The notes beneath the pieces are model-generated. The model was not told where the DNA came from, did no database searches, and saw only the letters and a program-made list of their open reading frames with translations. A stretch of DNA of 64,000 bases from Chaetorhynchus papuensis (lineage: Eukaryota; Chordata; Aves; Passeriformes; Rhipiduridae), in NCBI GenBank assembly GCA_013396525.1, contig VWYX01000122.1, forward strand, positions 511,736 through 575,735, given 5' to 3'. Shown piece by piece: positions 10,801-23,049 of the stretch. The position numbers and the translations under genes were made by a program. Numbering within the stretch: the first letter of the stretch is position 1; each line of letters starts with the position of its first letter.

Positions 10801-13800
10801 CTAGGAGCATGGGAGGTGCTGCTTGAGGATCTGTCTCGTCTGGGGAGCTATTCTGTCCGGGAAGCGGATTTTGAACTCCACGATCAAGTCTCCTCGCTGG
10901 CTGGGGGCCTTGGGGAAGGGCAGCCCCTCCCCGCGTAGTCTCTTCACTGTCCCTGGCTTGATGATGTCGTTGCAGGGAAGCGGGATCACCCGTCCATCGA
11001 TGGTGGGAATGTTCACGGTGCAGCCGCACAAGGCCTGAGGGAGGAAGAGGGGACAGGCCATCAGATGGGGTGACACCCCAAAGCATCCCAACAGCCACAC
11101 CCTGTCCCTCCACCAGCTGCTCCCTGGGTTGAACTGCCCAGCTCCCTTAGGATGCTGCCCAAGAGCACTGGGTGATACTCACCAGTGCAAGCACAGCTCT
11201 CTGCTGGTGCCAGCCCAGTCCAACCACCATGAACGGGGCTCCAGGAGCCGTGCAGGACAGGGTGCCCCAAGAGAGGGGTGTCCCAGCCCCCATGGGGGGA
11301 AGGACTCCCCTCCCCACCTCCTGGGCTGCCCAGAAGGCACCACCAGCAAGCGCCCAGTCACCCACAGCAACAGCAGAGGCTAAATTTAGCCCCTTTCCAG
11401 CCTCGTCGCCCAGCCTCAGGCAGCCGAAAACCCAGCTGAGATCATGGGATGCCGCCACGGCCCATCAGCTGTCACCGTCCGGAGCACGGCAGCTCTGCCC
11501 GGTGCTGGGGTTATCTATAGCACAGCCCATGTCCCATGTCCCATCCCCGTCACCGACAGCCCCCACAAGTCTACGCTGGCATGGGATAATGCCGTGGCTG
11601 TGGCACTGAGCTTCCCCAGGAGCTGGGGTGCTGGAGGGGCCGGTTCCTGTCTCCCATCCCACTGCACAGCCAAGAGCCGGTGTGGGGGTGCCACCCTGCT
11701 GTCCCCCAGCCCCCGGCAGCAGCCGCACACTGGCCTGCATTGGCGAGCCACGTGACGCGGGAATGCAGCAAGAAAATCCTTGTGTCCTTAAATAACTCAG
11801 ACAGCTCTGTCGTACATGTGGGCAGGATCGTCTCCAGGCTTTCGGCAAGGGCTGAGCGAGAGGACTGCAGAACGATGCTTCTGGAAGGGGGCAGGGGGTG
11901 GGGGGCTGCTGAGCTAAAGCCCTGAGCTTCCATGTGGGGGCTGCCACAGGTTTGTCCCTCTGAACTGGGTGCTGGGGCTCCCAGCCCTCCCAAAGCACCC
12001 TGTGAGAAGATGCAATTGCTGTTTCTGGGGTGGGTGGGGGAATGTTCTGCATTCCCCTCCCCAGAAGAAGACTCCAGAGGCAGAGCAGCAACAGGCACCA
12101 GGAGAAACATCTCATGCTGGCCACTGGCTCTGAGATGACGGATGGGGCTTCTGCAGCTGAACCAAGGCTTTGAACCAGAGGGTTTGCAGTGGGATCCCTG
12201 CCAGAGCTGGTTGGGGGTCTCTGGTGAGTGGAGAACAGGGGAGAAGGTCCTGTCTCCTTGCATGGCTCATCTGCACAGGCCTCCTCCTGGAGAGGGTGTT
12301 CTCCAGGGATGAATTTTCAGCCTGCCGGAGGATGCCATCACCGGCTCTGTGTGAGCAGCAGGTGATTGGCTGATCTCCAGCAGGCTGGGGGAAAACAAAG
12401 GACAATCTTCCCACATCAAGTAGCTTCTGCTGTGCACTCAGGCAAGGATGCTAAAGTCGTCCTGCTCACTGGTGCCCAGTGCTGTGTGTCACGGCTGCAC
12501 GTGCCCACGTGTGCCAAGGAAAGGACACCTCCAGCCACAAAATGGAAAGAACAAGAACTCCCGATGGGAACACGTGGATGGGGAAAGCAGACAGAGATGT
12601 GAGCAGAAGCGGGCGGTAACAGCGAAGGCAGACAGGATCTTAATGTTTCCTTCCCAGAGCCAAGACGCAAGAATCCGAGGCGATCGCTCCTCTGCCGTAT
12701 GTCCCTGTTTTTCATTCTTCTTGCTCAACTTTGCTGGCATTTGGGAAAACGGTTGCTGAAGTAACACCAGTAACCACAGGAACTACCCCGCATCCTAGAA
12801 AGAGGCTTGGTTCATCCCTGGGGATGAAATCACCCTGGGTTTGAGGCTGTGCTGTGCGAGCAGAGCTTTATCTAGGTCAGCGTTGGGTCCTCCTCCGCTC
12901 GCAGCGGAGCCGCCGGGGAGGAGGTCGGCATCGGCCGCGTCCCAGCTGGGATGAGCCGAGGCACGGGTGCTTCGAGGAAGGTGACGCCAGGTAAAGGATG
13001 CAAAGCGGGAGGGTGCCGAGGGCAGGCATTAGGCAGCGGCCACGCCCTGCCGGCAGCACTGCCTCCCGGCAGAGGCAGCTGCTGGTGGAGCCCTGAGCCT
13101 CCTCCCTCCCACGGCTCCCCGCTGTGGCACACGCCTCTGATTTTAAGAAGGAAGACAACGAATCCCTGGAAAAGCACTCCTACATCTGTGATTCTGCAGC
13201 AGACAGGTGGCAAAAAGCCTGCACTGCCCTGGCCAGGCACCCAGCAGGGCCGGGACTTGACGGCTGGGAGAGCCCTCCAGCACAGCTGAGAGTGGGACGA
13301 AGCACCCATCACATGCCAGCCTTCCTGATGGCTCTATGTTCTCTCATGGCAGTGGCAGAGACTAAAACTCAGGCTACAAACAGCAGCCTTGCAAGGAGGA
13401 AGGTGCACTGACAGCACCCAGAGGCTGAGGAGATGGAGAAGTTGTGCTCTGTCACATCTTGAAGTGGTAGCACACAGAACTGGAGAGCTCCCAGCATCTC
13501 CAGAGCACTTAAGGAACTTCTTTTCCTGGAAGACAAATACAGCAGAGTATCACACTGCCCTGGCAAGCAGCAGGCTGGGGATGAGAGCCAGACCTGCAGC
13601 TCCATGAGGATGCCCAGCATGTTGGGTTTGTGGTGGGGGAGGTCAGAGACCAGAAATTCCAGCTGAAAGAGATGAAGAATTTGCCTGGACCAGCAATTTT
13701 CTGCTTTGTGACTGCATTGTGCAAACCCAGTGTCAGCTTGCAGGCCTTGCTCATGGAGCTCACAGGTGTCCAACACTTCTAGTGCAACAGTACGTGGAGC

Positions 13801-16800
13801 TGGAACAGGTTTCTCTGGTTGTTGCTCAAAGGTCAACTCCAGGCAAGAGTCCCTCCAGCCTGAGCAGTGCACAAACTTGGGCTAACATGGTCCGGGCATC
13901 AGCACAGTCAGCTAAGGGTTAACTTTACTGATAAGAGGAATGAACAGAAGGAGCTATCTGAGATATGGCATGCACAGCTCCATAAATAAGGCAGTCTCTC
14001 CCGAGTATTTCTGGATTGGCCAGAAGAACCAGCTATTGCAGGAATAAACCTCTGCACTTTGCACTGTGAGGGAAACTTTACTCCTGAGTCTGCAGGTTAT
14101 GTGGAGCTGAGTTTGCTTCAGGAGTGCCCAGTACGCCTGGTCACAGCCCGAGCTGGGATGCAGAGCCACTGCAGAACTCTCCTGACTCGTTGGCACACTT
14201 CACAAGATCACGTTTCCCTACCTCAGATCTGGCCCATTGAGCTTATTTCTATTAAACGCATTTGAGAACATAAATCTGCCTTCAGGAAGGAAAAAAAAAA
14301 ATCAGCTCATTAAGAAGACAGACAGCGTCTACCGTCTGAAAGGAACAGCAAATGGCAGCTGCCAAAAACGTCAATGTTAAATGCAGCTGCCAGCTGGGAT
14401 TTATTAAAAGGTAGTTTTACAGCAGCGGTGGCGAACGGCACATCTTGTACTGAGGTAATCTCCCCTTTCCTCTCCCACTTTCACGCAGATTGCTGGATGA
14501 TCTGATGCACCCAGCCCCGCCGTGACCTCCACGACTGGCAGCCTGGAAGTGTTTTTACTCATTGCCTGGGTATTTAATTTGTTTGGTTCCTTACCTAGGA
14601 AAGCCAGACTCAAGGACAACAGCTAAAGCATTGCTCAGGGAGGGCGAGGCATCACTTTCCTCCACATGATCCCACTCTCTGCCCACGGGGAGAGGCACTG
14701 GGTGCAACCCCAGGCAGTAACTAAGCCACAGCAGGGCTCAGCTACAGGAAAAGCAGGAGTCAGACAGATGCTAGCCAACCTGGGTTTTCCCTTGTTCCTA
14801 CAGAGGATGTTCCACATGTGAATACTCTATGTTAAAATAGAAAAACAAGACATATGGAGAAGGGACAAAATGGATAAATACCACCTGTATGGGCTCAAGA
14901 AGTGAGGTGTGTTCAGCAGGGACTGCAGCACCCATGTCCCACATCCAGCATCGAGGTCAAGAACCTCCAAAACCAAGACCAAGTTGGCTTCTGCAGTTCC
15001 TTTCTTGCAACCTACCCAGTCCTTCCTATCCAGAGTTGCCCCAAACGCCATGAACCAGTGCCACCTCCCATCCCATGGGATTTACCAGCGGTACCCACCT
15101 CTTTAAGACTGATGTTTGCCGTGTAGATCACATTTGTCCCGTCCCTCTTGAAGTGCGAATGAGGCTTGTCCTTGAGGATGAAGACGATGTCTGCAGGGAT
15201 GTTGTCTGGAGTGGCATCCCCTTCTTTGGGGAACGTGATTTTGGTTCCCTCCTTCCAACCCCGCTTGATGACAATGTTTAGGATCTTGTCCTCAGTCCGC
15301 ATGGTCCGGCCATCAGCGTTGAGCCTTCTGCGAGTGATCTTCATCCTCTTGGTGGATCCGTGGTAGATCTCTTCCAGGGACACCTTGAGCTCGTGGATGA
15401 CAGGTGGGTCTTGGACCTTCCTCCGCGTGTGCAGGGACTCCTGGTGCCGCCGGTGAACCCCATTAATGCCATTGAAGCCAAACCGGCCAAAGGCACTGAA
15501 AGGGTCGTCGTCGTCATCCATATCCATGTCTTCCTGGTCAAAGCCATTGAACATCCGGGAGCGGCTGCTGGCGAAGAAGATGTCGAAAGGGTTGGAGCCT
15601 CCGAAGAAGGACGCAAAGGTGGCATGGGGGTCTCCATGGAAGGTGTAGTGGAAGGTGTTCCCTGAGCCACCTGAAGAGCCACCTCCAGTTTTGAGGCCTG
15701 GAAGAGAAGAGGGAAGAGGAGAAATGAATTCTCCCTGTGACGCCTTAGGTTTTAACTTTCATATTTTTCAAATCCTGTAGTGCTTAGTGTGTAACTCTGA
15801 AACTTCTCATAGCCTGTTATCTTCTGCTCTCTCATGCTAGGTAGACATAACAAAGCCTCTCCAGGCCTGCTCTCCAAGGACACTCAGACCATCCTATGCC
15901 CAAAAAGTATAAAGCAAAAGCCTCTAAAGGGAGGGGCAAGCTTGGGGAAACTACAGCATTAACTGAAGCTTTAATTGAAGGGTTCTGATATGCAAATGAA
16001 CCAAACCTATAAAAGTGTGAAGAACTCGTGACCTGTCGTCCACTTTGGGGTCCATCTTGGCAGTGGCCTCTGTCCCCAGGGTGTACCTTTGAAGGCCTTT
16101 CAAATAAATACCCACCTTTATTCCCTTATTTTTGTCTAGTCTCTGTTTCGAGGAGGCCTCTTAAGGCATCACCTGTGGGGGAATGCTCTGCTGGGACTGC
16201 GCTGCCCAGGTGGGAGAATGACCTCTGCCACCTCCAGGCAGTTCTTCCACCCTCTCCTTGGGTGTGCAGATCACCACCTCCCGCCCAACCACTGTGAAGG
16301 CACCACCTCCATCCATGACACACAGTCCTACCCCTACACACTGCAAGCTCAGAATCCATTCAGGTTTTGTTTCCTCTATCCCTACTGAAGGACCTCTTTG
16401 GTTCTCTCTGCCCAATTCACCTAATTTTAATTTAAAACATATCCTGATCAGCCCATCTCCACTTTTCCCCATGAGCAGGCTCCTTCGTGTCCCAATTTCC
16501 TTGTCTCTGAGACTGGATATTAGGAAAAATTTCTTCACATAAAAGTTGGTCAGACATTGGAACAGGCTGCCCACCGAAGTGATGGAGTCACCATCCTTGG
16601 AAATATTCAAAAGGTGTGTGGATGTGGCACTTAGGGACATGGGTTTGTGGTGAACATGGCAGTACTTCATTAAATGATCTTAGGGATCTTTTCCACCCTC
16701 AGTGATTCTATGGGCAGGTGGAGGTGAGCAGACCTCCAGGCTGGCATGCAGCTCCCTGCATATGGGCTGCATAAAATGCCAGGTAAGCTCCAGGTTTGGA

Positions 16801-18585
16801 TCATTTGGCAACCCTTCCCATGGGAAACTCCCCTGCCAGGTCCCAGGTTGAGCCTTACATCACTGCAACTCCTCCCAGGTCCGAAGGAGTCAAGGCACAT
16901 GACAAGTGCCCCCCAAAGAGGTCACACATGCTCTGCAAGGCTATTTTTGACCAGAAGGGCTGGGAAGGGTTAAGCCAAGCCTAGCTCAGGGACTATTTTC
17001 AGGGCACACCAGTGACAGTGAAGGACTGTTTCTGACAGGCTGTCCTTTGTCTCAGCCCCCCAGCTCCTTCCACAGCAGGACAAGTTTGGGGGTCTCTTCT
17101 GAGTGCTGAAGTCAGTATTCTGGGTGGGTTGAAGGGGCTTTTGTGCTTCACCTTGCCTATACAGAATGTGGGACCCAGAAGCTCCTCAAAATGCTGACCT
17201 CCATTGCTCAAAAAAATGGGAAACAAAAGGTGTGGGGCGGGTCATGGACCGTGAGAGGTTCAACTCTGATGGGGCATGGGGAAAGATGGTCTTTAACATG
17301 ATGAGGCAGCAAGGGGGACGCTCTTACCCTCTTCCTTAATTCACTCTTATTTTAGATGCCTGCAGGCAATGGGGATTTTGCCAAATCCCCAGTGAGCCCC
17401 ATTCCTAATAGACTGTACAGCCAGGAGGTTTCACCTTTAATCCCATGACGCCAGCCTGAGCGGGGTCCGATTTCATTGAGGCCTCCCGGGAAAAGCTGGT
17501 TTCCCACTTGAGACAGTCACTTCTCATTTTACAGGGCGGCAAATCACTGTGCCTGGTGCATCCATCACAGCCCTGACATAACTAACGGGTCAACAATTAA
17601 CCCACTGCTGCATAATCCTGCCGGTGGCTTGTGAGGGGATGCACCTGCCTGAGAGAGGAGCTGCCTCTTCCACCCAGCAGCCTGCTCCTGCCAGACCTCC
17701 TGCTCTTTTAAGCACCCAAGTCCTGGGCTGATTAATGCAGATGCTATTCGGCACTCTCCTCGAATGGGGTTGCACTCTTCCATCTTCGACTAATAAGGCC
17801 GCCTGCGTTGGAGCAGCTCTCCTCCTCCTCCTCCTCCTCCATGCCAACCACCAGACAACAGCAGCCACTTGGTTTCAAAACAAGGGCCTATTACTTAAAT
17901 TGGGAAAAGCTTTGAATCCTGTAGGTCAGCCTGTACCAGGCAGGACAGTGGGACCAGTGCCCAAGTGCAGGGGGAATGTGGGCAGAAGCAGTACGTCTCT
18001 GCTGTGTTATTTAGGGCATTTAAAGAGCTGCTAACGAACTATCCCAGGTATGACCCAGGAGGTGAGCTCCTTTCACTTCCATTTCTCAGCTGGCGCCTGG
18101 AGTTTTGGGGCAGAGAGCAGGGAGAGCCCAGCCACCCCAGGAAACAAGGTGACAAATTGCTGAAAAGCAAAGCAGCCTGGGGGAAGAGTGGGATAAGAGG
18201 TGATTTCTGACACCTGTGCAGCCTTCACGCTCTCCAATTCTTTGGAAACCAGTCCCATTTCAGGAGTAGGCACAAAACACCAAAACACCTCTTTGTGAAA
18301 ACCCTCCCTTCACCTCTAAAACTGATTTGGACCCCACATCCCTGCCTCCCAGTGGGCAGTGCTTATCCCCTTACCTTCCTCCCCGTACTGGTCATACACA
18401 GCTCGCTTCTTGGGGTCACTCAGGACATCGTAAGCCTCCGCAATCTCCTTGAACTTCTCCTCAGCGTTGGGGTCTTTATTCTTATCGGGGTGATATTTCA
18501 GGGCCATTTTCCGATAAGCTTTCTTGATTTCATCTTCGTTGGCGCCGCTCTGGATGCCCAAAATCTTGTAATAGTCCTTCCCCAT
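10801..18585 (-). CDS. DNAJB5: DNAJB5, class B HSP40 co-chaperone
   Basis: Three coding exons on the minus strand: 18375-18585 (211 nt), 15099-15697 (599 nt) and 10801-11034 (234 nt, TAG at 10801). All are in phase with AG/GT borders and give 347 residues, against 348 in human. Order of parts: J domain (start MGKDYYKILG, HPD at 32-34), Gly/Phe-rich linker (GLKTGGGSSGGSG, FFGGSNPF), an acidic run (DMDMDDDDD), then the two C-terminal beta-barrel client-binding domains (VSLEEIYHGSTKRMKITRR; CGCTVNIPTIDGRVIPLPC), ending KQHLPCS. There is no zinc finger, hence class B. The family stimulates HSP70 ATPase in the cytosol and nucleus; DNAJB5 has been linked to HDAC4 redox control in muscle. The start is the conserved MGKDYY; an upstream splice (exon opens at 18619) allows a longer form, listed separately. 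An LTR sits antisense in the intron between the first two coding exons. Confidence 0.97.
11035..15098 (-). other. DNAJB5: DNAJB5 intron between coding exons 2 and 3
   Basis: A 4.1-kb intron with donor GTGGGT at 15098 and acceptor CAG at 11035-11037. I see no CR1, LTR or RNA gene in it. The many open frames have no homology or splice logic. Confidence 0.7.
15776..16171 (+). mobile_element. Solo LTR, family A copy 2 (in DNAJB5 intron, antisense)
   Basis: A 396-bp relative of the element at 94-474, here in + orientation: TGTAGTGC...AAGGCATCA. It keeps an octamer ATGCAAAT (15990-15997), a TATA box TATAAAAG (16008-16015) ten bases further on, and AATAAA (16103-16108). It has a short insert (about 15820-15850) that copy 1 lacks. 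No matching target-site duplication is visible (aatcc before, cctgt after), so this copy is older or its flanks have mutated. It lies antisense to DNAJB5. Confidence 0.85.
16500..16713 (+). mobile_element. CR1 LINE 3' end
   Basis: Reads 'gactggatattaggaaaaa', 'ttcttcacataaaagttgg', 'cattggaacaggctgccca', 'gtggatgtggcacttaggga', then 'gtgattctatggg'. It is a CR1 tail inside a DNAJB5 intron, antisense to the gene. Confidence 0.85.
16714..18374 (-). other. DNAJB5: DNAJB5 intron, remainder
   Basis: Unique intronic sequence up to the donor at 18374 (GTAAGG on the minus strand). The (CTC)n stretch at about 17817-17840 is low complexity. Nothing else is supported. Confidence 0.6.
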
Positions 18586-18619
18586 GACGGCAACGCTGCC
18601 GGGAGCTGAGTACTTATTC

Positions 18620-21600
18620 CTGAAAGGAGAAAGACAGCTCTTCGTAAGGTGAATATCACACTGGAGCAGCCAGGGATGGGACCAGCACACACTTATCACG
18701 GAGCCGATGCTCCCTGTGTCCCACGGGCCAGCAGCACCAGAGCCGGCTCAAGTCCACGCTTCCCAACAGAGGTCAGAGCCCCGGTGCCAGAATGTGTCCC
18801 AGCTCTGGTTTTACCCCGCTGAGCCCCACGGCAGGGATGGACAGACTCATCTCTGAGGCTGACAGGGAGAGAGAGCCCAAGTCGGGGCACAGCGCTATTA
18901 TAGGGGCCACGCCACTGCAAACGTCAGGCCAGGACCACGTCCCTGTCCGTCCCCCCTCCCGGCTGAGTCAGGAGGGCTGAGCTATGTCCAAATGTAGCTG
19001 CCTGCCTGTGTCCACCCCCTTGCCTTGTTCTCTCCCAGCTGGGGACCTGAGACCCAAGTCGGGGTGATGACAGCAGGTTTTGGAGGCTGAAAGCAGTGGC
19101 AGGGACCATGCTGTGCCTTCACCTTAAAGGAACTTCAAACATTTTGTTCCTGAAAGCAACTGGCATTCAGCTGATAAGCGCCTCCGGCTGTCAGAGCCAC
19201 AATTTGTATTTAGTGGAGAGAGAACGGAGCCGTTAGACAGAAACATCTTGTGATGGTGGGAGGGCTTTTTTCTTTTTTTGTTTAAAAAAAAAACCCAACA
19301 CTTTCTAGCCTGACTTGCACTCCCCGAGAGCCTCCAACTGGATCTTGCAGTAAGCCAGGAACTCAGGGCTCACTCGCTCCATCACGCGGGGGCTGAGGCC
19401 GTGCCCATGCCTATACTAAGGCATGGAAAACCCGGTGGCTGTAATTCATCCCCCAGTCACCGCTGGAGTCGCAGCCACCCAGGGAGCAGCCAGGAGAGAT
19501 GGCAGGGCTGCTCCTCCAGGCAAAAGCTAACAAGTCCCATGCTTCTCCACAGATGTTTCGCACTGCTCCTCGACTTCTGGCTATCTGACAGCAAACACTT
19601 GATGCTCTGAACCTCAGGGCCTGGCCTGGCCCCTCTCACACTCAGCGCTGATCCTGCTTCTCCCAGGTGCTGCCCCAGCAGCAGACCTGCACTCCCACTG
19701 CTCACATCTTGCTCCCTGCTTAAGTCCAGGTTTCACCCCATCCTTGCTCCAAATACACCTGAGCCACCTCAACTCACTGTGCCCCTCCAGCAGATGGATT
19801 TTGGCACAGGGTGTGAGCCTTGGCCCTTTTCCTCACCATCACACAAGCTACCAGATGTTCTCCCCATCCTTATTCTATCCATGACCTCCCACTGGAGGTC
19901 ACAGAGGGACCCCCCAACCACCACAGCTCAATCAAGGGTGGCAATGCTCCACTAGGATCCATGCCTGGGTGCTACACTGAGCCCCTGGCAGCCACATCAA
20001 GCATCCAACACTTGCCTTGGGCCATGCCTTGGGCAGTGATCACCTACAGGGGCTTGGAAATTGGCCCCACATTTGGCCACCTCCTTCCAAACCACCAACT
20101 TCTGCTCTTTTTTTGCTCCAGCCATGGAGCAGGTGCTTTGCTGTAGATGGGGAGGGGGGCTAAGGCACCCCTGCAGGACCCAGTGAGGGGAAATGAGGGC
20201 ATTTGCAAACACTGTACAGCAGCTCAGGGGGCACAGAATAGGTGGGAGGAGGTCCCTGGGGGCATAAAGAGCATCTGACAGCGTCTCCTGTGGCAGCTCC
20301 CGGATGCCAGCACATTTCTATACCAGCTCCTACGTGCAGAGACGCCAGCAGCACCCAGCCCACGCAGGTGCTGGGGGATGCTCTGCCCCCAGCCCACACA
20401 CACCTCCTCATTTACCCTCCTTAAGTGGTGGGGGGGCTGCAGGAGACCCTGGGGTGAGCAACGGGCAGGAGAGCCAAGAGCTATCCTGTCCATTCTCCCC
20501 ACCAAGGGTCAACCCAACGCCCTGCTTCCCCACAGCTGCCTCCAGCAGAGGGCAGGGGCTCCCTGAGACCAGTACTGGGATCAGGATTTGGCCCTGTCTG
20601 GATGCTGCCAACCCTCCCACAGCAAAAGCAAACCAAGCTGTGCTAAAGACAACCCCATTACATCCTAGCTCCAGCAACACAGAGATGACAAGCCTTCAAT
20701 TTTCGCTGCCCAGGGACCACAGTATCAGGCTCCGACCCCGAGCAGCCCAACCTGACAGCACCGCTGGGACCCCCTCACCTGGCTGAAACCCCACAGTGCT
20801 TCCCACGAAAACACATCCTGTCCTGGCAAAATGCTGTCCCCACCCACAAGATCTCCGGTCTTGCCCAGCAAGAGATCTTTGGCTGGGGTGGGGTGGGGAT
20901 GCCTGATGAGGATCTCTGACCTGACCAGGGACCCCTTCATCTGGCTGGGCATGGGGAGGGGGGAATTTCTGTACCGAAATGCATCCCGGTGCCGCGGTTT
21001 ACCGTGCCAGAGAGGACCAGGTGTCGGCGGGTGACCCGGTGGGTTAAGGCACACTCCCGAGGCTCAGCTCACATGCACAATGGTGGTAAAACACGACTCT
21101 GTCCCCGCAGAGCCTCCCTCCTTCCCTCCCACCTCTCTGGGATCAGCTGCGCCTTGCCACCGATCCTCTCCCCCTTCTGCTCAGTCATCCTCTCCTGCCT
21201 TCCCATTTAACCCCCTCGGGAGCGGTGGGGGGTTTCAGGCAGGCAAAGGCATTCCTGCATCGCCCTTGCAAACCAGATGCCTCCAGATAAGCCACGGCCA
21301 CCCTGCCTTGGAGAAAATCACAGGCATTCCCCTGCCCTGCCGAGCCAGCCCAGCCTCCATACTCCTCTTGCAACCACACCAAAAGGAAAAAAAAAAAAAA
21401 AAATAATAAATCTTTGTTCCGGCCCCGCACATGACATCAGCCCGAGCAACCGCTGGGCGAGCTCGCCAGCTGAATAGCGATCGTTTGACATAATCCCTCT
21501 GCTCGGCAGTCATCTAAGGGAACAAACCCACCCTGGCAACAGCACAAGGTTTTTTTTGTTCCATCTTGGGGTGCAAGGTCACCGCGGGATGCCAGAGGCA

Positions 21601-21652
21601 GGCACTGATGGTTTAATGAGGACACGAGGTCGAGAGGCGGAAACCCACTTAC
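18620..21652 (-). other. DNAJB5: DNAJB5 5' intron
   Basis: Lies between the alternative first exon donor (21652) and the acceptor at 18620-18622. No repeat family is recognised. A run of 17 A's sits at 21387-21403. The stretch from about 21405 to 21600 looks unusually non-repetitive and could be conserved regulatory sequence. Confidence 0.55.
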
Positions 21653-21720
21653 CGAAACTTTACGAACACATTCATAGTCCAAGCTGTCATTTTTAAAGGC
21701 TCTAGTTTTATTTTAAACAT
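21653..21720 (-). CDS. DNAJB5: DNAJB5 alternative 5' coding exon (34-residue extension)
   Basis: On the minus strand an ATG at 21720 opens 22 codons beginning MFKIKLEPLK and ending NVFVKF plus two bases (CG), followed by a perfect donor GTAAGT (21652-21647). Joined to the acceptor at 18619 (ctcctttcag) the frame continues through RNKYSAPGSVAV directly into MGKDYY. That adds exactly 34 residues, for a 381-residue protein. Human DNAJB5 also has a long isoform about 34 residues larger than the 348-residue one, as I recall. The exon lies in a G+C-rich segment that could be its own promoter. If the intron is not removed, the TAA of the donor stops translation at residue 23. The frame stays open upstream, so an even earlier start cannot be excluded. 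Confidence 0.8.
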
Positions 21721-22900
21721 CGCGGCTGTCCGCAGGCGGCGGCAGGTGCTGTGCGCCCGGCCGGGAGGCACTGGAGGGCGGGAGGAGGTTGGCGGGGCGA
21801 AAGGTGCCGGCTCGTGCCGGGGATGCCGCCGCCGCCAAGGGATGCTCTGCTGGCGAGTCCCCCCCTCCACCTCCTCCGGCACACCCAAAGGGCTGCTCCT
21901 CGCCAGCCCGGCAGCCGTGGTTGGCTCTGACCTCGCTCCCAGGTTGGCTCCGAAAGGGCTCCTCCGGGCGACGCGGTGCCGCCGGGGAGATGCCGTCCTT
22001 TGTGTGCTTCCCAGCCGCGCACAGAGAGACCCTTCAATGGAGTCACTCGCCGTGCCGTAATTTTCCTTTTAATTGGTTTCTTGTCGCTTTCTCGTTAAAC
22101 CGACAGATTAAGACACTTCTGCTTAATCCGTCAGCTCTGGCATTCCTCTTCCCCGCTGCCGCAAGGCACCCAGCCGCCCGGTACCGTCACGTCCCCCACG
22201 CAGCCCCCGCCAAGGAGCGCAGGGAGCGCAGCCAGGAGCCCCCCGGTGTCCCCAGAAACGACTCTGCTGACGCCCAGGGCTGAGCACCCGCCAGGCGAAT
22301 CGGGTAGGGAGAAAAGTAGGGCGGCGTTGATATGGAAAAAAGTCACGTTAACCAATGTGCACTTCCCCAGCTTTTCCCGTTCGGATGCATGGGGGTCCCT
22401 GTATCCCCCTCACCGGGCGCCGGCACGGGTCCCCCGGCAGAAGGGATCTGAGTGCCGAACTCCCGCCCGGCGTCCGGCGCTCCCCGTGGTGGCAGGGCAG
22501 CGGGACGGGGACGGTGCGTCCCCCGAGCCCACGGCGCAAAACCTACTTCTGAGAAGTCACCTTCAGGCGCGCCAAGGAAAGCCAGTGCCACCGCGTTCCC
22601 CCGTCTGTCACCGTCACTCGCGGGCCACAGAGAGCATCCTCTCCGGACGCCCTACACCGAAACTGGGCAGCCGTACTGGGGACATCACCAGGCAACTCCT
22701 GCATCCCACCCGCGGCAAGACAAACGCCGGGCGGGCGACAGCCCCCATCCCGCTGCGGCCCCAGGGGCTGGGGTCCCGCCGAGCTCCAGGGGCTGGAGTC
22801 CCGCCGAGCTCCGAGCCGGGTGGGTTCGGCGAGGCGCGGGTGCCGAGGCAGCGCATACCTCTCGGCGCGGCTCCAGAAGAGCAGGATGGCCGGCATGGCA
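21721..22900 (-). promoter_or_regulatory. DNAJB5: G+C-rich region, possible internal DNAJB5 promoter
   Basis: CpG-dense sequence lies directly upstream of the ATG at 21720 on the minus strand, with an inverted CCAAT-like ATTGG near 22072. An AT-rich block at about 22055-22130 (ttttaattggtttcttgtcg) interrupts it and may be a conserved element. The promoter role is inferred from base composition and position only. Confidence 0.4.
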
Positions 22901-23049
22901 GCGTATCCCGGGTTCAGTCAGGGAGCTGGTGGGGATCTTGTCGCGCCGGGGCAGGCAGAGCCACCCGTGCCCGTACTGGATGGCAGCCGCAGGCAACCAG
23001 GCAGCAATGTCATGACTACCCGCAATGAATCATCCCCTCCCCGAGCCCC

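Noticed and set aside
18375..18699. DNAJB5 start at 18699 (127-codon frame)
   Set aside because: It reads through the intron upstream of the acceptor at 18620. The conserved start is MGKDYY at 18585, or the spliced extension from 21720.
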